NCBI RefSeq assembly: GCF_000364705.1
Contig: NZ_AQOH01000074.1
Span: 1-39,591 of the forward strand
DNA: 39,591 nucleotides
Reading direction: 5' to 3'
From: Pseudomonas fuscovaginae SE-1
GTDB lineage: Bacteria; Pseudomonadota; Gammaproteobacteria; Pseudomonadales; Pseudomonadaceae
Numbering within the stretch: the stretch's first letter is position 1; every line of letters starts with the position of its first letter. The notes under the pieces are model-generated. The model searched no databases, was not told the DNA's origin, and saw only the letters and a list, made by a program, of their open reading frames with translations. A program made the translations under genes and the position numbers. This document shows positions 32,335 to 39,591 of the stretch, one piece after another.

Positions 32335-33047
32335 TGATGGACTGGCAAGGTGCGTGGGCGGCGGTGATCCATCACCCGCTGTTCGGGATCGGGATCACCC
32401 TGGGCGCCTATCAACTGGTTCTGGCAGGGTTCGAGAAAACCCGTTGGATCTTCCTGCAGCCGGTGCTGGCATCGATGGCGCTGGTGGTCGGCGTGCTGCT
32501 GCTGTGTGGCCTGGATTATGCCGAGTACCGCAAGAGCACCGAGATTCTCGGCATCCTGCTCGGTCCGGCGACGGTGGCGCTGGCGGTACCGTTGTACCTG
32601 AACCTGCGGCGGATCCGGCAATTGTTCTGGCCGATTTTCACTACGCTGGTGATTGGTGGCGTGGTCGCCACCGGCCTGTGCGTCCTGCTGGGCTGGTGGT
32701 TCGGCGCCGAGCAGCGGATGCTGATGACCATGGCGCCGAAGTCGGTGACATCGCCCATCGCCATGCTGGTGGCCGAACAGATTGGTGGTGTGGCAGCCTT
32801 GGCGGCGGTATTCGTGCTGATCACCGGGGTGATCGGTGCGATTGCCGGGCCACCCCTGCTGACTCGCCTGGGGGTCTTGCGGCCCGAGGCCCGTGGCATG
32901 GCCCTGGGCATGACCGCCCACGCGGTGGGGACATCGGTGGCCCTGCAGGAAGGCGACGAGTGCGGTGCCTTCGCGGCGCTGGCGATGAGTCTGATGGGTG
33001 TGAGCACGGCGGTGCTGTTGCCGCTGATCGTGACCTGGATGGTTTAA
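32331..33047 (+). CDS. LrgB/CidB family membrane protein
   Basis: A 238-residue, roughly seven-helix inner-membrane protein. Family sequences are YAEYRKSTEILGILLGPATV near residue 65 and APKSVTSPIAMLVAEQIGG near 140, with TAHAVGTSVALQEGDECGAF near 205. Together with the LrgA-like partner it forms the CidAB/LrgAB type system. Three ATGs in a row begin at 32331; the first overlaps the preceding stop. The Lon-N protein gene follows after ten bases and may be read in the same transcript. Confidence 0.93.
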   Translation: MMMDWQGAWAAVIHHPLFGIGITLGAYQLVLAGFEKTRWIFLQPVLASMALVVGVLLLCGLDYAEYRKSTEILGILLGPATVALAVPLYLNLRRIRQLFWPIFTTLVIGGVVATGLCVLLGWWFGAEQRMLMTMAPKSVTSPIAMLVAEQIGGVAALAAVFVLITGVIGAIAGPPLLTRLGVLRPEARGMALGMTAHAVGTSVALQEGDECGAFAALAMSLMGVSTAVLLPLIVTWMV

Positions 33048-33057
33048 GGAAACCTGT

Positions 33058-33648
33058 ATGAGCTTGGCGCTGTTCCCTCTGAACACCGTGCTGTTCCCCG
33101 GTTGTACCCTCGATCTGCAGATTTTCGAGGCACGTTACCTGGACATGATCAGCCGCTGCATGAAGCAAGGCAGCGGCTTTGGTGTGGTGTGCATTCTTGA
33201 AGGCGAAGAAGTCGGCCAGGCGCCGCAGGGCTTCGCGCGGATCGGCTGCGAGGCGCTGATCCGCGATTTCCAGCAGCAGGACAACGGCCTGCTGGGGATT
33301 CGGGTCGAGGGCGGCCGACGTTTTCGCGTGCTCGACAGCGAGTTGCAGAAGGACCAGTTGACCGTTGCCGAGGTGGCGTGGCTGGACGAGGTTCCCGAGC
33401 GGCCGCTGCAGGACGAGGACGAGGACCTGGTGGCGCTGCTCAGGGCGCTGGCCGAGCACCCGATGGTCGCGGCGCTGAACATGGGGACCGAAGCCCTCGG
33501 GCAGCAGTCGCTGGCGAACCAGTTGGCGTACCTGCTGCCGTTTTCCGACCTGGACAAGATCGATCTGCTGGAGCTCGATGATCCGCAGCAGCGCCTGGAT
33601 GCGATCCAGGAACTGCTCGACGAATTGCAGGGCGAACTGTTCGCCTAG
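33058..33648 (+). CDS. Lon N-terminal (LON substrate-binding) domain protein
   Basis: A 196-residue protein made of a stand-alone LON/PUA-like substrate-binding domain: LALFPLNTVLFPGCTLDLQI, then FEARYLDMI (about residues 22-30), and GIRVEGGRRFRVLD. It lacks the AAA and protease parts of Lon protease. Its role is unknown, though such proteins are common in Pseudomonas. The ATG has AAGGAAA upstream. Its TAG shares CTAG with the stop of the opposite-strand DedA-PAP2 gene, so no terminator separates the convergent pair. Confidence 0.92.
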   Translation: MSLALFPLNTVLFPGCTLDLQIFEARYLDMISRCMKQGSGFGVVCILEGEEVGQAPQGFARIGCEALIRDFQQQDNGLLGIRVEGGRRFRVLDSELQKDQLTVAEVAWLDEVPERPLQDEDEDLVALLRALAEHPMVAALNMGTEALGQQSLANQLAYLLPFSDLDKIDLLELDDPQQRLDAIQELLDELQGELFA

Positions 33649-34961
33649 TAGGCATAGCGCAGCACTTGTTGCGGCAGGTGCCACAACGCATGTGACCCGT
33701 ACAGTGCCACCGCGGCCGGCAGGATCAGCCACCAGGCCCGCGGCGACATGGCGGTCAGCGGCATATGGCGCTGGCTCAGGGTCAGGCTGGCGGCGAGCAC
33801 GGCAATGGCCAGCAGCGCGCCGGCGAGGATGTCCGTCGGCCAGTGGGCACCCAGGTAAACCCGCGACAAGGCCACCGCGAATGCCGGCAGGCAGCCCAGC
33901 AGCAGCCAGGTCACGCGCATCCGCGGTGGCTGGTCGCGCCCGGCCAGCACCGCCAATACCAGGAAGAAGGCGAACGAGCCCGAGCTGTGGCCACTGGGCA
34001 TGCTGTAGCTGGTGATCGGGTCGCTGAGGACTTCCGGGCGAATGCGGGCGAACAGGTGCTTGGTGACGGTATTGCCGATGGCGGTGAAGGCCAGGGTGGC
34101 ACCGAAAAACAGCGCATGTCGCCATTGGCGGGCGAGCAGCAACAAGGCGGTGAGTACTGCCGCGACAGTGAACTGGATATGAAAGTCGCCCAGGCGGGTG
34201 ATGACCACGGCGATCAGGTCGAGGCTGCTGTCGCGGTGTTCCTGGACCAGGGTCATCAGCCCCTGGTCGAATGCCTGCAGGTGCGGGTAGCCGAAAAACA
34301 GGCCGGTCAGCAGCAACAGGCTCAGCCCGGAAATCAGCAGCGTGGCCCTTGGATGGCGCTTGAGGCTGCAATGGATGCACAGGCCGATCAGGGCTGCCAG
34401 GCCCGCCGCGACCACCGCGGTCTGTGGCCAGAACCCTTCGGGCAGCGGCAGGCGGAAGGCCGCGCCGGTGGCCCAGCCCGGCAGCAGGTAGGCTACCGAC
34501 CAACCGGCGGCGGCAATCAGGCTGACGCCGATGAAGCGTGGCAGCGGCATGTCGCACATGCCGGCGATCATCGGCAGCATGGGCCGCAACGGGCCGATGA
34601 AGCGTCCCACCAACAGGCTGGCGATACCGTAGCGCTGGAAGTAGGACTCGGCGCCGTTCATCCACTCCGGGTGCTGGCGCAGGCCGGGCAGGCGGCGGAT
34701 GTTCTGGTGGAAGCGTCGGCCCAGGGTGTAGGACAACCCATCGCCGAGCAGTCCGCCGAGGAAGCCCAGCAACAGGGTTTCGCCCAAGGGCAGGGCGCCG
34801 CTGCCGGCCAGCACGGCGATGGCGAACAGCAGGACCGTGCCGGGCACGATGATGCCGGCGATGGCCAGGCATTCGACGCAGGCGACGATGAACACGGCCA
34901 GGCCGAGCCACTGCGGATTGGCTGTCAGCCAGCCGGTGATGCTATCGAGCCATGGACCCAT
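33645..34961 (-). CDS. DedA-family membrane protein fused to PAP2 phosphatase
   Basis: The 438-residue protein is a fusion. Residues about 1-190 are a DedA/VTT-type membrane domain (GTVLLFAIAVLAGSGALPLG, LLVGRFIGPLRPMLPMIAG), as in undecaprenyl-phosphate or lipid flippase-type proteins. The rest is a PAP2 lipid phosphatase with all three motifs: KHLFARIRPE, SMPSGHSSGS and SRVYLGAHWPTD. A role in recycling undecaprenyl pyrophosphate or another lipid phosphate across the inner membrane is inferred. About ten to twelve helices are expected. The ATG at 34961 is preceded by AAGGAAA. The glycosylase gene ends 15 bases upstream on the same strand. Confidence 0.92.
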   Translation of the reverse strand: MGPWLDSITGWLTANPQWLGLAVFIVACVECLAIAGIIVPGTVLLFAIAVLAGSGALPLGETLLLGFLGGLLGDGLSYTLGRRFHQNIRRLPGLRQHPEWMNGAESYFQRYGIASLLVGRFIGPLRPMLPMIAGMCDMPLPRFIGVSLIAAAGWSVAYLLPGWATGAAFRLPLPEGFWPQTAVVAAGLAALIGLCIHCSLKRHPRATLLISGLSLLLLTGLFFGYPHLQAFDQGLMTLVQEHRDSSLDLIAVVITRLGDFHIQFTVAAVLTALLLLARQWRHALFFGATLAFTAIGNTVTKHLFARIRPEVLSDPITSYSMPSGHSSGSFAFFLVLAVLAGRDQPPRMRVTWLLLGCLPAFAVALSRVYLGAHWPTDILAGALLAIAVLAASLTLSQRHMPLTAMSPRAWWLILPAAVALYGSHALWHLPQQVLRYAY

Positions 34962-34976
34962 GGGCGATTTCCTTGT

Positions 34977-35663
34977 TCAGGGGAGCAGGTGGTAGTCCCT
35001 GCCTTCGACCTGGCCCCGGCGTAGCGGGTTTCGGGTGCAGCAGGTGGCATATTCGGCATCGACGAAGCGATACATCAGGTGTTCGTCCCGGCCCGGCGGA
35101 ATGCCCAGGCGGGTGGTCTGGATGATCGATGCTGGCCGGTTGCCAACATCCTCGACGAACAGGCGTTGCGGGTCGAAGCGCTTGGCGTCCCAGATCGGCA
35201 CCTTCAGGCCCATCGCCTTGCATAGCAGCGTCTGCCCGGCGCACAACTTCCGCGCCGGGCGCGGGCCGCCCCGGGTGTCCGGGTTGTTCAACTGCATCTG
35301 CGCCAGGCTGGCGGGCCCTGAACGGTCATCGGTCCAGGGATAGGCCGACTTGATCAGCACGGCATTGCCCGGCCCCTGAGCGCTGAAATTCAGCGAATCG
35401 CCGCCCCGGGCGTAGTACATGTAGATGTGCCCGCCATCCAGAAACAAAGCCTTACGCTTTTCTGTATAACCGAGCGAGGCATGGCTGCCTTTTTCCTCGA
35501 AGTAATAGGCTTCTGTCTCTATGATGCGCGCCGCGAGCCACAGATCGCCGAACCGATGGCGTATGACTTTTCCCAGCAGTTCGCGGGCGAGCAGTTGCGC
35601 GTCGCGGTCGAAAAAGCTGTCTGGCAGGGCGTTTGTCTGAGGAAGAGGTGTCAGGTTGGACAT
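34977..35663 (-). CDS. 3-methyladenine DNA glycosylase (AAG/MPG type)
   Basis: A 228-residue alkyladenine glycosylase of the AAG family, removing alkylated purines for base excision repair. Family marks: ARELLGKVIRHRF near the N terminus, then ARIIETEAYYFEEKGSHASLG (Glu and Tyr in the ETEAY motif for base flipping and catalysis) and HIYMYYARGG. The C-terminal GLKVPIWDAKRF segment also fits. The ATG at 35663 has no strong ribosome site (CATCAGCGACG). It is divergent from proA and ends 15 bases before the DedA-PAP2 gene, so they may share a transcript. Confidence 0.93.
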   Translation of the reverse strand: MSNLTPLPQTNALPDSFFDRDAQLLARELLGKVIRHRFGDLWLAARIIETEAYYFEEKGSHASLGYTEKRKALFLDGGHIYMYYARGGDSLNFSAQGPGNAVLIKSAYPWTDDRSGPASLAQMQLNNPDTRGGPRPARKLCAGQTLLCKAMGLKVPIWDAKRFDPQRLFVEDVGNRPASIIQTTRLGIPPGRDEHLMYRFVDAEYATCCTRNPLRRGQVEGRDYHLLP

Positions 35664-35799
35664 CGTCGCTGATGGGCATTCCAGACTGTTTGGAGGCCAA
35701 TCATACCGATTTTGTGCTTAATTCAGGCTGAATGGCGGCTATTTCTCCGGCATTTCGACCATCCGCCCGGCACCGCTGTCCGTCAGGCGGCGCGACAGC

Positions 35800-35805
35800 T
35801 ATAAT
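35800..35805 (+). promoter_or_regulatory. Candidate -10 element upstream of proA
   Basis: TATAAT at this position, 37 bases before the proA ATG, is the best -10 in the divergent region. The matching -35 (TGTCCG, 17 bases upstream) is poor. A short CTGTC/GACAG dyad (35776-35798) precedes it. Confidence 0.4.
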
Positions 35806-35842
35806 CGGCCGCTTTCTTCTTTGCCAAGACCTCCTCAAGACC

Positions 35843-37114
35843 ATGACCGAGTCCGTTCCTGACTATATGACCCGCCTGGGCCGCGCTGCCCGCGAGGCTT
35901 CCCGCGTGATCGGCCGGGCCAGCACCGCGCAGAAGGATCGCGCGCTGCACGCCGCCGCCGCGGCGCTGGATGCCGCGCGTGACGAACTGGTCGCGGCCAA
36001 TGAGCTCGACCTGGCCGCCGCCCGCGCCAATGGTCTGGAACCGGCGCTGGTCGAGCGTCTGGCACTGACCCCGGCGCGGATCGACAGCATGATTGTCGGT
36101 CTGCGCCAGGTGGCGAACCTGCCGGATCCAGTCGGGGCGATCCGCGACATGAGCTACCGCCCGTCGGGCATCCAGGTCGGCAGGATGCGGGTGCCGCTGG
36201 GCGTCGTGGGGATCATCTACGAATCGCGGCCGAACGTGACCATCGATGCCGCCAGCCTGTGCCTGAAGTCCGGCAACGCGACGATCCTGCGCGGCGGTTC
36301 CGAGGCGATCCACTCCAACCGTGCCATCGCCGCCTGCATCCAGCGTGGCCTGGACGAGGCCGGCCTGCCGGCGGCGGTGGTGCAGGTGGTGGAAGTCACC
36401 GACCGTGCCGCCGTCGGGGCGCTGATCGGCATGCCCGAGTACGTCGACGTGATCGTGCCGCGTGGCGGCAAGGGACTGATCGAGCGGATCAGCCGCGATG
36501 CCCGTGTGCCGGTGATCAAGCACCTGGATGGCATCTGCCATGTCTATGTCAGTGCCCATGCCGATCTGGACAAGGCCCGGCGCATCGCCCTCAACGCCAA
36601 GACCTACCGTTACGGTATCTGCGGCGCGATGGAAACCCTGCTGGTGGACAAGGTCGTGGCCGAGTCCTTCCTGCCGGCCATGGCCGAGCAGTTCCGCGCC
36701 AAGGGTGTCGAACTGCGTGGCTGCGAGCGGACCCGGGCGATCATCGAGGCCGTGGCGGCGACCGAAGCGGACTGGCACACCGAGTATCTGGCGCCGATCC
36801 TGTCGATCCGCGTCGTCGATGGCCTGGACATGGCCGTCGAACACATCAACGGCTACGGTTCCCATCACACCGACTCGATCGTCACCGAAGACCTGACCGA
36901 ATCCCGGCGCTTCATGGCCGACGTCGATTCCAGTTCGGTCATGCTCAACGCCCCAACCTGCTTCGCCGACGGTTTCGAATACGGGCTGGGTGCCGAGATC
37001 GGCATTTCCACTGATAAGCTGCATGCCCGCGGACCGGTCGGTCTGGAAGGCCTGACCTGCGAGAAGTACATCGTGGTCGGCGACGGGCAGTTGCGTGGCC
37101 AGGAGTCGATCTGA
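35843..37114 (+). CDS. proA: Gamma-glutamyl phosphate reductase
   Basis: A 423-residue NADPH-dependent enzyme that reduces gamma-glutamyl phosphate to glutamate semialdehyde, the second step of proline synthesis. Family sequences: [46 protein letters not shown], and the catalytic cysteine in [14 protein letters not shown] (Cys260). The ATG at 35843 gives the E. coli-like length (417), although its ribosome site is weak. The 3' end overlaps the upstream open frame of nadD, and a complete cluster (proA, nadD, rsfS, rlmH, mrdA) follows on the same strand. Confidence 0.97.
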   Translation: MTESVPDYMTRLGRAAREASRVIGRASTAQKDRALHAAAAALDAARDELVAANELDLAAARANGLEPALVERLALTPARIDSMIVGLRQVANLPDPVGAIRDMSYRPSGIQVGRMRVPLGVVGIIYESRPNVTIDAASLCLKSGNATILRGGSEAIHSNRAIAACIQRGLDEAGLPAAVVQVVEVTDRAAVGALIGMPEYVDVIVPRGGKGLIERISRDARVPVIKHLDGICHVYVSAHADLDKARRIALNAKTYRYGICGAMETLLVDKVVAESFLPAMAEQFRAKGVELRGCERTRAIIEAVAATEADWHTEYLAPILSIRVVDGLDMAVEHINGYGSHHTDSIVTEDLTESRRFMADVDSSSVMLNAPTCFADGFEYGLGAEIGISTDKLHARGPVGLEGLTCEKYIVVGDGQLRGQESI

Positions 37115-37115
37115 C

Positions 37116-37805
37116 TTGGCCGGCAAGCGCCAGTCAGCCGCGGTGCCCCCTCGCGAAGTTCCACCTCGGCGCATCGGCGTGCTCGGCGGAACCTTCGATC
37201 CGGTGCACATCGGCCATTTGCGCAGTGCCCTGGAGGTCGCGGAACTGATGGGCCTCGATGAGTTGCGCCTGATGCCCAGCGCCCGGCCACCTCATCGCGA
37301 TACGCCGCAGGTGTCGGCGCTTGACCGGCTGGCGATGGTCGACTGCGCGGTGGCCGGTATCGCCCCGCTGGTGGTCGACGACCGGGAACTGCGGCGGGAC
37401 AAGCCGTCCTACACTATCGATACCCTGGAACTCATGCGGGCCGAGTTGGCCGCCGAGGACCAGTTGTTTCTGTTGCTGGGCTGGGACGCATTCTGCGGCC
37501 TGCCCACCTGGCATCGCTGGGAGGAGTTGCTCCTGCATTGCCACATCCTGGTGTTGCAACGCCCGGATGCCGACAGTGAGCCGCCGGATGCCTTGCGCAA
37601 CCTGCTGGCCGCGCGGTCGGTGAGTGACCCAAGGGCCCTGCCGGGGCCTGGTGGGCATATTACATTCGTCTGGCAGACGCCCCTCGCGGTGTCGGCCACC
37701 CAGATCCGTCAACTGCTGGCCAGCGGTAAGTCGGTACGTTTCCTGGTGCCTGACGCGGTCCTGGCCTATATCGATGCGCACGGTCTGTACCGTGCGTCGA
37801 ACTGA
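37116..37805 (+). CDS. nadD: Nicotinate-mononucleotide adenylyltransferase
   Basis: A 229-residue nucleotidyltransferase that makes deamido-NAD from nicotinate mononucleotide and ATP in NAD synthesis. The nucleotide motif [12 protein letters not shown] and the C-terminal [12 protein letters not shown] (ISSTxIR-like) are intact. The start is uncertain: TTG at 37116 has AGGAG ten bases upstream and begins one base after the proA stop; GTG codons at 37095 (inside proA) or 37143 are alternatives. The N-terminal 15-20 residues before the catalytic motif are not conserved, so all three give a functional enzyme. Confidence 0.93.
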   Translation: MAGKRQSAAVPPREVPPRRIGVLGGTFDPVHIGHLRSALEVAELMGLDELRLMPSARPPHRDTPQVSALDRLAMVDCAVAGIAPLVVDDRELRRDKPSYTIDTLELMRAELAAEDQLFLLLGWDAFCGLPTWHRWEELLLHCHILVLQRPDADSEPPDALRNLLAARSVSDPRALPGPGGHITFVWQTPLAVSATQIRQLLASGKSVRFLVPDAVLAYIDAHGLYRASN

Positions 37806-37871
37806 AGGCGGGTTTCGACGCCGCAAGTTGCGCGAAGAAACCGCCACACATACGAGCTGAATGAGTTTTAT

Positions 37872-38297
37872 ATGACGAACAAAGAAGTTTTGAATGGCGC
37901 TGAAATCGTCGAAGTGGCCAAGGCCGCGCTGGAAGACGTCAAGGCCCAGGATATCCAGGTCATCGACGTCCGTGACAAGAACAGCATCACCGACTACATG
38001 GTGATCGCCACCGGTACCTCCAACCGCCAGATCAACGCGATGCTCGACAAGGTCCGCGAGAACGTGAAGGCCAAGGGCCTGCGCCCGCTGGGCGAGGAAG
38101 GCAAGGGCGACAGCGACTGGGTGCTGCTGGACCTGGATACCGTCATCGTCCACATGATGACCGCCTCGGCTCGCCAGTTCTACGACCTGGAGCGCCTGTG
38201 GGCCGGTGCCGAGCAGAGCCGTTCGGCCAGCGCCGCGCACCACAGCCCGGAAAACTCCCATGAGCACTTCGCCAAGCTCAACAAGGACATGGAATAA
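37872..38297 (+). CDS. rsfS: Ribosomal silencing factor RsfS
   Basis: A 141-residue Iojap/DUF143 protein. It binds large-subunit protein L14 and blocks subunit joining under starvation. The core has QVIDVRDKNSITDYMVIATG, RPLGEEGKGDSDWVLLDLD and VIVHMMTASARQFYDLERLW, all typical. A C-terminal tail of about 30 residues, rich in Ser and His, extends past the family core. It follows nadD by 66 bases and precedes rlmH by nine, the usual bacterial order nadD-rsfS-rlmH-mrdA. Confidence 0.96.
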   Translation: MTNKEVLNGAEIVEVAKAALEDVKAQDIQVIDVRDKNSITDYMVIATGTSNRQINAMLDKVRENVKAKGLRPLGEEGKGDSDWVLLDLDTVIVHMMTASARQFYDLERLWAGAEQSRSASAAHHSPENSHEHFAKLNKDME

Positions 38298-38306
38298 GGG
38301 TCGCCC

Positions 38307-38774
38307 GTGCGTCTGCGCCTGATTGCCGTCGGTTCCCGCATGCCCAAGTGGGTGGAAGAGGGTTGGCATGAGTATGCCAAGCGCCTGCCCTCCGAGCTGG
38401 CGCTGGAGCTGGTGGAGATACCGCTCAATACCCGGGGCAAGAATGCCGACGTGGCCCGCTTCATCCGTCAGGAAGGCGAGGCCATGTTGGCCAAGGTTGG
38501 CTCCAACGAGCGGATCGTCACGCTGGAGGTCCACGGCAGGCCGTGGAGCACCGAGCAGTTGGCGGTCGAACTGGATCGCTGGCGCCTGGATGCGCGTACG
38601 GTCAACTTCATGGTCGGCGGCCCCGAGGGGCTGGCGCCGGAAGTCTGTGCGCGGGCCGACCAGCGCTGGTCGCTGTCGCCGCTGACGTTGCCGCACCCGC
38701 TGGTGCGGATTCTGATCGGCGAACAGCTGTATCGTGCCTGGACCGTGTTGTCCGGCCACCCCTATCACAAGTAA
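38307..38774 (+). CDS. rlmH: 23S rRNA (pseudouridine1915-N3)-methyltransferase
   Basis: A 155-residue SPOUT methyltransferase matching E. coli RlmH in length. Family sequences are [16 protein letters not shown] at the start, [13 protein letters not shown] for the cofactor-binding knot, and [20 protein letters not shown] at the C terminus. It methylates pseudouridine 1915 of 23S rRNA on intact ribosomes. It starts with GTG, with AAGGG six bases upstream. Nine bases separate its stop from the mrdA ATG, consistent with a shared transcript. Confidence 0.97.
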   Translation: MRLRLIAVGSRMPKWVEEGWHEYAKRLPSELALELVEIPLNTRGKNADVARFIRQEGEAMLAKVGSNERIVTLEVHGRPWSTEQLAVELDRWRLDARTVNFMVGGPEGLAPEVCARADQRWSLSPLTLPHPLVRILIGEQLYRAWTVLSGHPYHK

Positions 38775-38783
38775 GCCTGCCGA

Positions 38784-39591
38784 ATGACCCAGCCGATTCG
38801 CCTCAAGGACCACGAGAAAGACGCCCGTCTGGTGCGTAACCGTGTCGTGGTCGGCGCGGTGGTGGTCGTGCTGCTGATTTGTGTGTTGATCGCCCGTCTG
38901 TATTTCCTGCAGGTGATCCAGTACGACTACCACTCGACCCTGTCGGAAAACAACCGCGTCCATGTGCAGTCGATCCCGCCGCCGCGTGGGCTGATCTACG
39001 ACCGCAATGGCGTGGTGGTGGCGGACAACCGGCCGAGCTTCAGCCTGAGCATGACCCGCGAGCGGGCCGGCAACTGGCAGGAAGTGCTGGATGTGATCGT
39101 CGAGGTGTTGCAACTGACGCCCGAGGATCGCGTGCTCTTCGAAAAGCGCATGCGTCAGGGACGCCGGCCGTTCGAACCGGTGCCGATCCTGTTCGAGCTC
39201 ACCGAGGAGCAGATTGCCCGTATCGCCGTGAACCAGTTCCGCCTGCCGGGCGTCGAGGTGGTCGCGCAGTTGGTTCGCCATTATCCACAGGGTGCGCACT
39301 TCGCCCATTCGGTGGGTTACATGGGGCGGATCAACGAAAAGGAGGCCAAGGTTCTCGACCCGGTGAACTACAGCGGTACCCACCATATCGGCAAGACCGG
39401 CATCGAACGCTTCTATGAGGCGGAGCTACATGGCCAGGTCGGCTACGAGGAAGTCGAGACCAACGCCCGCGGACGCATCCTGCGGGTGCTCAAGCGCACC
39501 GATCCGGTGCCGGGCAAGGACATTGTCCTGAGCCTGGACATCAAGCTGCAGGAAGCCGCCGAGGAAGCCCTCGGCGGTCGCCGTGGCGCGG
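38784..39591 (+). CDS. mrdA: Penicillin-binding protein 2 (mrdA), 5' part cut by window edge
   Basis: About 269 codons are visible and the frame is open at the end of the window. It begins with a short cytoplasmic tail and a membrane anchor (VVVGAVVVVLLICVLIARLY, about residues 21-40), followed by the PBP dimer domain with IPPPRGLIYDRNGVVVADN and GKTGIERFYEAELHGQVGYE. This is the elongation-specific transpeptidase of class B; the catalytic SxxK lies beyond the edge. ATG at 38784 has no strong ribosome site. In pseudomonads rodA usually follows. Confidence 0.95.
   Translation, partial: MTQPIRLKDHEKDARLVRNRVVVGAVVVVLLICVLIARLYFLQVIQYDYHSTLSENNRVHVQSIPPPRGLIYDRNGVVVADNRPSFSLSMTRERAGNWQEVLDVIVEVLQLTPEDRVLFEKRMRQGRRPFEPVPILFELTEEQIARIAVNQFRLPGVEVVAQLVRHYPQGAHFAHSVGYMGRINEKEAKVLDPVNYSGTHHIGKTGIERFYEAELHGQVGYEEVETNARGRILRVLKRTDPVPGKDIVLSLDIKLQEAAEEALGGRRGA

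Noticed and set aside
1..39591. CRISPR array, prophage, toxin-antitoxin, anti-phage or secretion-system locus
   Set aside because: No regularly spaced direct repeats, integrase, phage structural genes, restriction genes or paired toxin-antitoxin genes were seen. RecBCD itself is a core gene cluster, and the MORN-protease has no adjacent sensor or effector partner that would define a defence system.
35843..39591. proA-nadD-rsfS-rlmH-mrdA as a novel cluster
   Set aside because: The gene order is common in Pseudomonas and other gammaproteobacteria; nothing unusual apart from TTG/GTG starts.

Overview
The window looks like chromosomal DNA of a fluorescent pseudomonad (Pseudomonas fluorescens group). 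The coding DNA is GC-rich. The gene content (recCBD in tandem, a yfiRNB-type c-di-GMP module, mmsAB, mpl-ubiX, proA-nadD-rsfS-rlmH-mrdA) and three copies of a Pseudomonas-type REP doublet around GCGAGCGGGCTTGCCCGCG all fit. Nothing points to a plasmid or prophage, and I see no tRNA, rRNA, CRISPR array or insertion sequence. Most of the window is core chromosome; the least ordinary part is a more AT-rich stretch at about 23.16-24.86 kb. || Layout: 0.1-9.3 kb holds recC, recB and recD with overlapping stop/start codons (double-strand-break repair). 9.4-11.8 kb holds a YfiR/YfiN/YfiB-like set: periplasmic repressor, membrane diguanylate cyclase and OmpA-like lipoprotein. 11.8-15.6 kb starts with a REP doublet, then a LysR regulator divergent from mmsA-mmsB (valine/methylmalonate-semialdehyde catabolism), closed by a clear terminator. 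15.7-18.0 kb is polB (DNA polymerase II). 18.2-19.8 kb holds a small exported DUF2790-like protein and a short DipZ-like DsbD/thioredoxin fusion. 20.0-20.2 kb encodes a tiny exported protein with two copies of a 13-residue repeat, followed by a second REP doublet. 20.5-23.0 kb is a redox/detoxification cluster: cupin and monooxygenase-fold protein on the minus strand, divergent MdaB-like quinone reductase and a second LysR regulator on the plus strand. || 23.16-24.86 kb is the AT-rich stretch: a DUF4823-like lipoprotein, overlapping alternative hairpins, a DUF3077/DUF6124-like gene with a long structured leader containing an in-frame upstream ORF, and a small unrecognised ORF. 24.9-28.6 kb holds an epimerase-like oxidoreductase, a VOC-fold protein, mpl, ubiX and a YceK/YidQ-like lipoprotein. 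After the third REP doublet come (minus strand) a Rossmann-fold protein, a MORN-repeat lipoprotein with a C13/caspase-like protease domain and a MaoC-type hydratase. Next are lrgA/cidA, lrgB and a Lon-N-domain protein (plus), a DedA-PAP2 fusion and a 3-methyladenine DNA glycosylase (minus), and finally proA-nadD-rsfS-rlmH-mrdA (plus), with mrdA cut by the window edge. || How the genes work together: RecBCD processes broken ends and Pol II can bypass or restart at damage, while the alkyl-adenine glycosylase is a third, separate repair activity. YfiRNB would couple envelope/redox state to c-di-GMP. Mpl recycles murein peptide, and RsfS/RlmH (ribosome) precede the mrdA wall-elongation gene. The best leads for new biology are the DUF3077-type leader, the repeat microprotein, the MORN-protease lipoprotein and the overlapping hairpins near 23.75 kb.
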